Positions 1 through 4,224 of a stretch of 5,668 nt of DNA are shown here, one piece after another (position 1 is the stretch's first letter; every line of letters starts with the position of its first letter). Both the position numbers and the translations under genes were made by a program. Below the pieces are notes generated by a model. The model worked only from the letters and a program-made list of their open reading frames with translations, was not told where the DNA came from and ran no database searches. The stretch is from Phascolarctobacterium sp. (GTDB taxonomy: Bacteria > Bacillota > Negativicutes > Acidaminococcales > Acidaminococcaceae). The stretch lies in the NCBI GenBank assembly GCA_022718015.1, contig JAIHZV010000093.1, forward strand, positions 1-5,668, read 5' to 3'.

Positions 1-298
1 GGCCCTGCTGCTTCAGGCGGTAGGCATGTGCCAACTGCTGATAAGCAAGCAGAGTATCCTCAACCTTGAACACCGCAACGCCTGCAGGCAGTCCCTCCAC
101 ATCATGCGAAACAACCACGCCTGCTGCGCCCAGCTCAGCAGCCTTCACGCAGTAATCATGGCCGTCGAAATTGCCACCCTTGAGCGCCACGAACAGCTCG
201 CCCGGCTTTACGGCACGGGAGTCCGTCGTCACGCCTGTAAAATCAAAATCTGCTACAGCAGCCTTCGTAGCTGCGATAACCTCACTGGCTTTAATCAT
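1..298 (-). CDS. murF: MurF, UDP-MurNAc-tripeptide--D-Ala-D-Ala ligase, N-terminal part (3' end cut by window edge)
   Basis: MurF adds D-alanyl-D-alanine to UDP-MurNAc-tripeptide, the last cytoplasmic step of the muropeptide precursor. Reading leftwards from ATG at 298 there is an open frame of 99 codons to the window edge without a stop. The protein begins MIKASEVIAA and carries the Mur ligase N-terminal (UDP-binding) domain signature TTDSRAVKPGELFVALKGG at residues 24-42, followed by DGHDY at 45-49. The ATP-binding P-loop and C-terminal domains lie outside the window. The same DSRAV..G.LF..LKG...DGH pattern occurs in the adjacent MurE, showing the paralogy of these ligases. The start overlaps the murE stop as ATGA (4 bases), and a GGAGTG sequence inside murE (306-311) is placed to initiate it, so the two are very probably translationally coupled. 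MurF rather than another Mur ligase is inferred from its position directly after murE and from this N-terminal pattern. Confidence 0.9.
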   Translation of the reverse strand, partial: MIKASEVIAATKAAVADFDFTGVTTDSRAVKPGELFVALKGGNFDGHDYCVKAAELGAAGVVVSHDVEGLPAGVAVFKVEDTLLAYQQLAHAYRLKQQG

Positions 299-1779
299 TT
301 TTTATCACTCCAGTATTCCATAACTACTTCTTTATCGTCAAAGTGAATGGTTCTGTCCTTCAGAATCTGGTAATTTTCGTGGCCCTTGCCTGCAATCAGG
401 ATAACATCATCAGCAGCTGCATGAGCCAATGCGAAGCTGATAGCCTCGCGGCGGTCGCTTTCGCGATACACCTCTTTACCTGCCGGAACGTCGGTCAGCG
501 CCGTAAAGATTTCGTCGATAATCAGCTCCGGATCCTCAGTACGCGGATTGTCAGAGGTGACAACAACCTTGTCAGCCAGCTTCAGCGCCAGCGCACCCAT
601 AATCGGGCGCTTCTTGTTGTCGCGGTCGCCGCCGCAGCCAAACACTGCCCACAGCTTGCCCTTCGTAATGGAGCGTGCAGTGTTGAGCACGTTTTCCAGA
701 CCGTCGGGAGTATGTGCATAGTCGACGATAACGGTGTAGGGCTGGCCTGCCTCGACCAGCTGGAAGCGGCCCGGCACGCCGTCGAAGCCGTCGAGCACAG
801 CCTCAATCGTTGCCTTGTCAATTTTCTCAGCCAGCATAGCGCCGATAACGCCCATAACGTTATACACGTTGAACTCGCCGGTAATCTTCAGCTCGAGGTC
901 CATCTCGCCCACCGGAGTGTGCAGCTTGAGCTGCATATGCTTCGGCTCAACCGTAAAGGTCAGCGGATAGATATCGTTGTCCTTGCCCTCGCCAAAGGTC
1001 AGCACATTAGCCTTTGTGCGTGCCTTGATAATAGCGGAGCTGGGGTCGTCCATGTTGAACACAGCATTTTTATTCGGCTTCTTGCCGTCCGTCAGATGCT
1101 CAAAGAGCAGGCTCTTGGCATCGCGGTAGTTTTCCATCGTCTTATGGAAGTCCAGATGGTCCTGCGTAATATTTGTCAGCACAGCGCAGTCATATTCAAT
1201 GCCTGCTACGCGCTTGAGCGCCAGTGCATGGCTGGAAACCTCCATAACGCAGTAGTCGCAGCCTGCGCACACCATTTTGTATAAGGTTTTCTGCAGGTCA
1301 ACAACGTCCGGAGTCGTGTTATGCGAATCCGTAACCTCGTCCTCAATCATAATGTTAATCGTGCCGATTAAGCCGACCTTGAAGCCTGCCTTACGCAGAA
1401 TCAGGCGGATGATGTTGGTAGAGGTGGTCTTGCCATTCGTACCCGTCACGCCAATCATGCGCAGCTTTTTGCCCGGGTAATCATAGAAGAACGGCGTCAC
1501 AGCCTCCATCGCCGCACGCGTATCCGCAACCTGAATCAGCGTTACGCCTGCAGGAGCCTCCTGCGGCATATCCTCAACCAGCGCTGCTACAGCGCCCTTC
1601 TCTGCCGCCATCGCTAAAAATTTATGACCATCTACAGTCGCGCCCTTCAGACAGATAAACAAGCTGCCTGCCTGCACAGCGCGGGAATCAGCAGTTACAT
1701 CGGTAATCACCTGCTTGCTGTCGCCAACCACCTTAGCATCGGGCAGTAACGCCAGCAGTGAAGCCAATTGCTTTTCCAT
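295..1779 (-). CDS. murE: MurE, UDP-N-acetylmuramoyl-L-alanyl-D-glutamate--2,6-diaminopimelate ligase
   Basis: MurE adds the third stem-peptide residue to UDP-MurNAc-L-Ala-D-Glu in the cytoplasm, using ATP. The 494-residue product has the usual family length. Three domains are visible: the N-terminal UDP-binding domain with DSRAVQAG at 31-38; the central ATPase domain with P-loop GTNGKTT at 113-119, TTPD at 155-158, EVSSHAL at 180-186 and the AKSLLF segment, whose Lys222 is the expected carbamylated lysine; and the C-terminal domain with DNPRTEDP at 410-417 and GKGHE at 464-468. DNPR is the motif that distinguishes meso-DAP-adding enzymes from lysine-adding ones, so the substrate is predicted to be meso-diaminopimelate (EC 6.3.2.13). 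The frame is open further upstream to a TTG at 1872, but ATG at 1779 is chosen because AGGAGGT lies six bases before it and MEKQLASLL is a normal MurE N-terminus. It is preceded by a 138-base gap with its own likely promoter and overlaps murF by four bases. Confidence 0.97.
   Translation of the reverse strand: MEKQLASLLALLPDAKVVGDSKQVITDVTADSRAVQAGSLFICLKGATVDGHKFLAMAAEKGAVAALVEDMPQEAPAGVTLIQVADTRAAMEAVTPFFYDYPGKKLRMIGVTGTNGKTTSTNIIRLILRKAGFKVGLIGTINIMIEDEVTDSHNTTPDVVDLQKTLYKMVCAGCDYCVMEVSSHALALKRVAGIEYDCAVLTNITQDHLDFHKTMENYRDAKSLLFEHLTDGKKPNKNAVFNMDDPSSAIIKARTKANVLTFGEGKDNDIYPLTFTVEPKHMQLKLHTPVGEMDLELKITGEFNVYNVMGVIGAMLAEKIDKATIEAVLDGFDGVPGRFQLVEAGQPYTVIVDYAHTPDGLENVLNTARSITKGKLWAVFGCGGDRDNKKRPIMGALALKLADKVVVTSDNPRTEDPELIIDEIFTALTDVPAGKEVYRESDRREAISFALAHAAADDVILIAGKGHENYQILKDRTIHFDDKEVVMEYWSDKK
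306..311 (-). promoter_or_regulatory. Likely ribosome binding site for murF inside the murE 3' end
   Basis: GGAGTG on the minus strand ends seven bases before the murF ATG at 298. It lies in murE codons close to the stop, so murF translation is expected to be coupled to murE. Confidence 0.55.
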
Positions 1780-1785
1780 ATATAA

Positions 1786-1792
1786 ACCTCCT
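1786..1792 (-). promoter_or_regulatory. Ribosome binding site of murE
   Basis: AGGAGGT on the minus strand stands six bases before ATG 1779 and decides this start over the in-frame upstream TTG at 1872. The first two bases also belong to the TAG stop of a 29-codon upstream ORF (1791-1880). Confidence 0.85.
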
Positions 1793-1880
1793 ATACACCT
1801 GCGCAAAGCACGCAGTCTTTTTCTCTTACATAAAGCGAAATTGAAAGGGGCAGCCTGACGGCTGCCTCCCAAATTCTCAT
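1791..1880 (-). CDS. Possible 29-residue upstream ORF / leader peptide before murE (speculative)
   Basis: An ATG at 1880 opens a 29-codon frame, out of phase with murE. The product begins MRIWEAAVRL and ends CVLCAGV. Its TAG stop overlaps the first bases of the murE AGGAGGT site, an arrangement that would let terminating ribosomes re-initiate at murE. Against it: there is no Shine-Dalgarno before the ATG, which lies almost at the predicted transcription start downstream of the TATAAT at 1886-1891, so it could only be read as a leaderless message. The peptide matches no family I recognise and contains no run of a regulatory amino acid. It is recorded because of the stop/RBS overlap and may be chance. 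Confidence 0.15.
   Translation of the reverse strand: MRIWEAAVRLPLSISLYVREKDCVLCAGV
1799..1815 (-). other. Small hairpin just upstream of the murE ribosome binding site
   Basis: On the minus strand CTGCG (1815-1811) can pair with CGCAG (1803-1799) around a seven-base loop. It ends six bases before the AGGAGGT element of murE. It could affect ribosome access, but the stem is short and may be incidental. Confidence 0.3.
1849..1866 (-). other. GC-rich hairpin in the ftsL-murE gap
   Basis: A perfect 7-bp inverted repeat, GGCAGCC and GGCTGCC with a four-base loop, lies between ftsL and murE. On the minus strand it is followed by CCTTTC rather than a T-run, so it is not a convincing intrinsic terminator. 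It lies downstream of the predicted murE promoter and so would be in the murE leader RNA, where it could stabilise the 5' end or act as a weak attenuator. Confidence 0.5.
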
Positions 1881-1885
1881 GTTAA

Positions 1886-1914
1886 ATTATATCACAAAGC
1901 CGTTTGAATAGCTA
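1886..1914 (-). promoter_or_regulatory. Predicted internal promoter for murE-murF (extended -10)
   Basis: The minus strand reads TGATATAAT at 1894-1886, a perfect TATAAT with the TG of an extended -10 element. The hexamer 17 bases upstream (TAGCTA, 1914-1909) is a poor -35, which extended -10 promoters tolerate. It begins immediately after the ftsL stop codon and would give a leader of roughly 100 bases before murE. It would allow murE and following genes to be expressed apart from the mraZ promoter. Confidence 0.6.
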
Positions 1915-1917
1915 TGT

Positions 1918-2319
1918 TTATTTGCTTTTCACAGCCATAGAATTGCTGTTTTTTGCAGCTTGCCCTGACTTAACGTAGATATTGCTGCGAGCAACATTCA
2001 TGCCCAGACGCTGCTGTGCCAGGCCAATAATTCTTTCAGGCCCCTTAAGCTGCTCAACCTCAATTTTCAGCTCGTTGTTCTTTGCAATCAGCTGCTGCTC
2101 CTGCCGCTCCAGCTGCAAAAGCTGCTGACCGCTCAAAACCACAGCCTCACTGCGCCAGACAACAAACATATATGTTGCCAGCACAATAACAGCCGTCAAA
2201 ATAGCTCGGCCCAGCGCCACACGATTATCCCCCTGGTGACGCGGTGCCCGCCTTACCTGCTGCTCCTGCTCGACCTGCTGTTGCTGCCATGCGTAATTAT
2301 CATATTTTCTTGCTAACAT
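1918..2319 (-). CDS. ftsL: FtsL-like cell division (septum formation) protein
   Basis: This 133-residue bitopic membrane protein is of the FtsL/DivIC-like type. In known bacteria such proteins form a complex with FtsB/DivIC and FtsQ/DivIB that controls septal peptidoglycan synthesis. Visible parts, counted from the chosen start: a cytoplasmic, glutamine-rich and basic N-terminus (residues 1-37, with WQQQQ at 11-15); one hydrophobic segment at about 39-56 (AILTAVIVLATYMFVVW); a coiled coil at about 63-94 rich in Q, E and L; and the conserved tail GPERIIGLAQQRLGM at 93-107. The start is set at ATG 2319 because AGGAG at 2329-2333 is nine bases upstream. The alternative ATG at 2328 directly abuts that AGGAG and would leave no spacer. 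It follows rsmH by 51 bases, the usual place of ftsL. Sequence in this family is weakly conserved, so the call rests on topology, tail motif and position. The usual transpeptidase gene does not follow. Confidence 0.85.
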   Translation of the reverse strand: MLARKYDNYAWQQQQVEQEQQVRRAPRHQGDNRVALGRAILTAVIVLATYMFVVWRSEAVVLSGQQLLQLERQEQQLIAKNNELKIEVEQLKGPERIIGLAQQRLGMNVARSNIYVKSGQAAKNSNSMAVKSK

Positions 2320-2328
2320 AGGACTCAT

Positions 2329-2333
2329 CTCCT
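2329..2333 (-). promoter_or_regulatory. Ribosome binding site of ftsL (decides the start)
   Basis: AGGAG on the minus strand is immediately followed by an ATG (2328) and, nine bases later, by the in-frame ATG at 2319. Only the second has workable spacing. Confidence 0.7.
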
Positions 2334-2370
2334 AAACTTTTACAAAGGCTGCTTGCAACAACAAATCAGC

Positions 2371-3303
2371 TTAAATCTTAATGGCATATCTCAATCTTGC
2401 ACTGCGGCTGCGAGGATTCTCCTCGACCTCCTGCTTGGACGGCACAATATTGCCCGTCTTTTTCAGCAGCGGCTTCTTGCCGCAGACGCATACCGGCAGC
2501 TGCGGCGGACAGGTGCAGCCCTTCGCCAGCTTAGCAAAGGTTTGCTTAATAATTCTGTCCTCCAGCGAATGGAAGGTGATGACACCGATGCGGCCACCGC
2601 TCTTCAGGCGGCTCACCGCTGCTTCCATCGTATCAGCCAGTATACCCAGCTCGTTGTTTACCTCTATACGGATAGCCTGAAAGGTGCGCTTGGCCGGATG
2701 CGGTCCGTCCAGACGCGCTCCCTTAGGAATCGCTTTTTTAATAATATCGACAAGCTGGAAGGTCGTCGTAATCGGCTGCTGCTTACGCTCATTGACAATA
2801 AATTGCGCAATACGCTTGCTCCAACGCTCCTCACCATAGCGGTGAATAATATCCGCCAGCTCCTCTTCCTTGTAATGGTTGACAATATATTCTGCGTCCA
2901 GCTTCGCTTCCTTGTTCATGCGCATGTCGAGAGGACCGTCATGCATATAGGAAAAGCCGCGCTCCGGTGTGTCCAGCTGGTAGCTCGACACGCCCAGGTC
3001 GAAGAAAATACCGTCAATCTGCTCAATGCCCATGCTGTCTAAAACCCGGGCAAAGTTTTCAAAGTTAGACTTCGCCACCACGGTCTTACAGGCAAACTTG
3101 TTCAAAAGACGCTCCGAGCCTGCAGCAATCGCGTCGTCGTCCTGGTCAATGCCAATCAGCATACCGCCAGCCTCCAGCTGCGCTGCAAAAGCACTGCTGT
3201 GTCCGGCGCCGCCCATCGTGCAGTCCACATATATACCATTTTTATCTGTAATGAGAAAATCCACGCTTTCATGCAGCAGGATGCTCGTATGCTTAAATTC
3301 CAT
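2371..3303 (-). CDS. rsmH: RsmH, 16S rRNA (cytosine1402-N4)-methyltransferase
   Basis: RsmH (formerly MraW) uses S-adenosylmethionine to N4-methylate C1402 of 16S rRNA in the ribosomal P site. The 310-residue length is typical. Motifs from the chosen start: [14 protein letters not shown] at 1-14, the usual N-terminus; SAM-binding [10 protein letters not shown] at 27-36 and GIDQD at 51-55; FDLGVSS at 101-107; RGFSY at 115-119 and DGPLDMRM at 122-129; [18 protein letters not shown] at 202-219; ITFHSLEDR at 242-250; a cysteine-containing stretch [12 protein letters not shown] at 263-274; and the C-terminal [10 protein letters not shown] at 296-305. The start at ATG 3303 has GGTGAG just upstream and gives the canonical N-terminus. 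An in-frame ATG at 3321, overlapping the mraZ stop by one base as TGATG, would add MQLVRL but lacks a good binding site. It lies between mraZ and ftsL and is co-transcribed with them. Confidence 0.97.
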   Translation of the reverse strand: MEFKHTSILLHESVDFLITDKNGIYVDCTMGGAGHSSAFAAQLEAGGMLIGIDQDDDAIAAGSERLLNKFACKTVVAKSNFENFARVLDSMGIEQIDGIFFDLGVSSYQLDTPERGFSYMHDGPLDMRMNKEAKLDAEYIVNHYKEEELADIIHRYGEERWSKRIAQFIVNERKQQPITTTFQLVDIIKKAIPKGARLDGPHPAKRTFQAIRIEVNNELGILADTMEAAVSRLKSGGRIGVITFHSLEDRIIKQTFAKLAKGCTCPPQLPVCVCGKKPLLKKTGNIVPSKQEVEENPRSRSARLRYAIKI

Positions 3304-3307
3304 TAGT

Positions 3308-3313
3308 CTCACC
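3308..3313 (-). promoter_or_regulatory. Ribosome binding site of rsmH (decides the start)
   Basis: GGTGAG on the minus strand pairs with the 3' part of the anti-Shine-Dalgarno and lies four bases before ATG 3303. No comparable site precedes the alternative ATG at 3321. Confidence 0.5.
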
Positions 3314-3320
3314 AGCTGCA

Positions 3321-3752
3321 TCAGATGCCAAGGTCCGCCAGCTGCTCAGCCAGCTCATTCACATCCTCTGCACTTTCTTCGTTATATTGCTGCCACTTCG
3401 CAGCATCCCAGATTTCTGCACGGCTGCCCACGCCGACAATCACAGCCTCTCGCTCCAGCCCTGCATAACGGCGCAGGCTGGCAGGCAGCAGCACTCTGCC
3501 CTGCTTGTCGCATTCGCCCTCACAGGCACCGCCAAAAAGAAATCTTGTAAAATCACGTGCCGTCTTCCGGCTCATCGGTAAAGAAGCGAGCTTCTGCTCC
3601 ACGTGCTGCCACTCGTCCATCGCGTAGACAAACAGGCAGCCGTCCAGGCCCTTCGTGATAATAAACTTACCGCCGAGTCCCTCGCGCAGCTTCGCAGGCA
3701 TAGCTATGCGGCCCTTAGTGTCTATACTGTGTTCATATTCACCGAGCAGCAT
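3321..3752 (-). CDS. mraZ: MraZ, transcriptional regulator of the dcw cluster
   Basis: MraZ is a DNA-binding protein of the AbrB/SpoVT-like swapped-hairpin fold. In studied bacteria it forms a ring-shaped oligomer, binds repeats upstream of its own gene and regulates the dcw operon. The 143-residue product has the usual length and the expected two repeats: [23 protein letters not shown] at the N-terminus, with the DxKGR motif at 11-15, and [14 protein letters not shown], with DKQGR at 82-86 in the second half. The start at ATG 3752 is chosen because AAGGAGG lies seven bases upstream and MLLGEYEH is the normal N-terminus. An in-frame GTG at 3773 would add seven atypical residues and lies inside the operator repeats. 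The gene is first in the cluster, directly behind a promoter with 10-bp repeats that fit its own binding sites, so autoregulation is likely. Confidence 0.96.
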   Translation of the reverse strand: MLLGEYEHSIDTKGRIAMPAKLREGLGGKFIITKGLDGCLFVYAMDEWQHVEQKLASLPMSRKTARDFTRFLFGGACEGECDKQGRVLLPASLRRYAGLEREAVIVGVGSRAEIWDAAKWQQYNEESAEDVNELAEQLADLGI

Positions 3753-3759
3753 GGCGCAC

Positions 3760-3766
3760 CCTCCTT
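3760..3766 (-). promoter_or_regulatory. Ribosome binding site of mraZ
   Basis: AAGGAGG on the minus strand ends seven bases before ATG 3752 and fixes this start over the upstream GTG at 3773. Part of it overlaps the last of the three putative MraZ operator repeats. Confidence 0.85.
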
Positions 3767-3792
3767 CACCCACTTTTCACCACTTTTCTCCA
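3763..3792 (-). promoter_or_regulatory. MraZ operator: three 10-bp direct repeats
   Basis: The minus strand carries TGGAGAAAAG (3792-3783), TGGTGAAAAG (3782-3773) and TGGGTGAAGG (3772-3763) in exact tandem with a 10-bp period. This fits known MraZ sites, which are TGGG-type or AAAGTG-type boxes repeated about every 10 bp upstream of mraZ. The repeats begin at the end of the -10 hexamer and cover the predicted transcription start, where bound MraZ would block initiation. The site assignment is inferred from pattern and position. Confidence 0.75.
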
Positions 3793-3820
3793 TTATAACG
3801 TTATTTCCCATTTAGTGCAA
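3792..3820 (-). promoter_or_regulatory. Promoter of the dcw cluster (upstream of mraZ)
   Basis: On the minus strand, TTGCAC (3820-3815) and a perfect TATAAT (3797-3792) are separated by exactly 17 bases. Transcription would start near 3785, inside the repeats assigned to MraZ, about 30 bases before the mraZ start codon. Confidence 0.75.
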
Positions 3821-3829
3821 TAGCTGACC

Positions 3830-3853
3830 GCAAAACCAGCACAAAAATTTTGC
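3830..3853. repeat. A+T-rich inverted repeat between the divergent promoters
   Basis: GCAAAA (3830-3835) and TTTTGC (3848-3853) form a 6-bp inverted repeat with a 12-base spacer. The right half also belongs to a tighter palindrome, CAAAA-A-TTTTG (3842-3852). It lies between the two divergent promoters and could be a regulator site. No known operator consensus is recognised. Confidence 0.3.
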
Positions 3854-3855
3854 AA

Positions 3856-3882
3856 AAAAGCCTCAGAATCAATTTGGCTTTT
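3856..3882. repeat. Inverted repeat AAAAGCC/GGCTTTT overlapping the rightward -35 element
   Basis: AAAAGCC (3856-3862) and GGCTTTT (3876-3882) form a 7-bp inverted repeat around 13 bases, and the right arm overlaps the -35 hexamer at 3874-3879. On the minus strand it reads as a stem followed by six T's and could be a weak terminator shielding the mraZ promoter. On the plus strand it could be an operator. The sequence does not decide between these. Confidence 0.35.
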
Positions 3883-3902
3883 ATTGCCCGAGATGCTATA
3901 AT
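3874..3902 (+). promoter_or_regulatory. Promoter of the small redox-disulfide (DUF1858) gene
   Basis: TTGGCT (3874-3879) is 17 bases from a perfect TATAAT (3897-3902), which is preceded by TGC, giving an extended -10. This predicts strong basal transcription starting near 3909, with a leader of about 45 bases. Confidence 0.75.
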
Positions 3903-3938
3903 TATGACATACAGTGTTACAACACAAAATTTTAATCC

Positions 3939-3945
3939 AAAGGAG
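3939..3945 (+). promoter_or_regulatory. Ribosome binding site of the DUF1858 gene
   Basis: AAAGGAG ends nine bases before ATG 3955. It sets this start over in-frame upstream ATGs, such as the one at 3850, which lies upstream of the predicted promoter and so could not be transcribed from it. Confidence 0.8.
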
Positions 3946-3954
3946 AATATCACT

Positions 3955-4164
3955 ATGATTACAAAAGATACCGGCATTATTGAAGCCGTTCAAAGCCATC
4001 CTGAAATTATGGAAGTTTTTGCTGAATATGGCCTCGGCTGCATCGGCTGCATGGCTGCACATTTCGAAACCATCGGCCAGGGCGCAGGCGCTCATGGCAT
4101 CGACGTTGACGCTCTGGTTGAAGACATCAACAAGGTTATCGCTGAAGCAGAAGCAAACAAATAA
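3955..4164 (+). CDS. DUF1858 / hybrid-cluster-protein-associated redox disulfide domain protein
   Basis: This is a 69-residue, single-domain cytoplasmic protein. It matches the small DUF1858 family, also described as the hybrid cluster protein-associated redox disulfide domain: residues 1-10 MITKDTGIIE, then the helical HPEIMEVFAEYGLGC segment (15-29) and the GLGCIGC motif at 26-32, with Cys29 and Cys32 as a CxxC pair, followed by MAAHFETI. The acidic C-terminal helix (DVDALVEDINKVIAEAEA) is usual. The family's biochemical role is not established; the CxxC suggests thiol redox or metal/cluster chemistry, and its members are common in anaerobes. It is monocistronic: a near-consensus promoter precedes it and a strong terminator follows 14 bases after the stop. 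It is transcribed divergently from mraZ. No hybrid cluster protein gene is within the window, so an association with it cannot be shown here. Confidence 0.9.
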   Translation: MITKDTGIIEAVQSHPEIMEVFAEYGLGCIGCMAAHFETIGQGAGAHGIDVDALVEDINKVIAEAEANK

Positions 4165-4177
4165 TTTTAAGCAAAGT

Positions 4178-4224
4178 AAAACGCTGTCGTCCAAAGCAGA
4201 TTGCTCTGGCGACAGCGTTTTTTT
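4178..4224. terminator. Long bidirectional intrinsic terminator between convergent genes
   Basis: AAACGCTGTCG (4179-4189) pairs perfectly with CGACAGCGTTT (4210-4220). With a bulged base the stem continues through CCA/TGG and AGCA/TGCT to a three-base loop. A seven-T run (4218-4224) follows on the plus strand, terminating the DUF1858 transcript. On the minus strand the mirror arm ends in GCGTTTTACTTT, so the element can also end the convergent AAA-ATPase-like gene, whose TAA stop (4225-4223) overlaps its edge. Confidence 0.9.

Noticed and set aside
1249..1269. Three cysteines (C171, C174, C177) in MurE spaced like a metal-binding cluster
   Set aside because: The stretch just before EVSSHAL is commonly AGCDYCVMEVSSHAL-like in Firmicutes MurE proteins, so it is ordinary family sequence and not a new metal site.
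343..1284. Long plus-strand frame (313 codons) antisense to murE
   Set aside because: It lies entirely inside murE, which has intact family motifs. The translation (rich in H, Q, N, C, A and V) resembles no protein family and no suitable RBS precedes it. It is a by-product of murE codon bias.
1849..1866. Hairpin considered as an intrinsic terminator for ftsL
   Set aside because: The stem is good, but on the minus strand it is followed by CCTTTC and not a T-run, and on the plus strand by TCCCAAATTC. It is kept only as a leader hairpin.
2480..2515. Cysteine-rich stretch [12 protein letters not shown] in RsmH as a possible zinc site
   Set aside because: Similar C-terminal cysteine-containing stretches occur in many RsmH proteins, so it is not distinctive here.
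2353..3042. Plus-strand frame (229 codons) antisense to rsmH
   Set aside because: It is a shadow of the highly conserved rsmH gene with no recognisable domain or initiation signal.
3026..3815. Several plus-strand frames antisense to rsmH and mraZ
   Set aside because: They overlap mraZ and rsmH, which are certain from their motifs. Their products are low-complexity and unlike known proteins.
3793..4194. Minus-strand frame of 133 codons across the divergent intergenic region and the DUF1858 gene
   Set aside because: It runs antisense to the DUF1858 gene and over both promoters. Its product shows no domain, and the plus-strand gene has clear motifs and signals.
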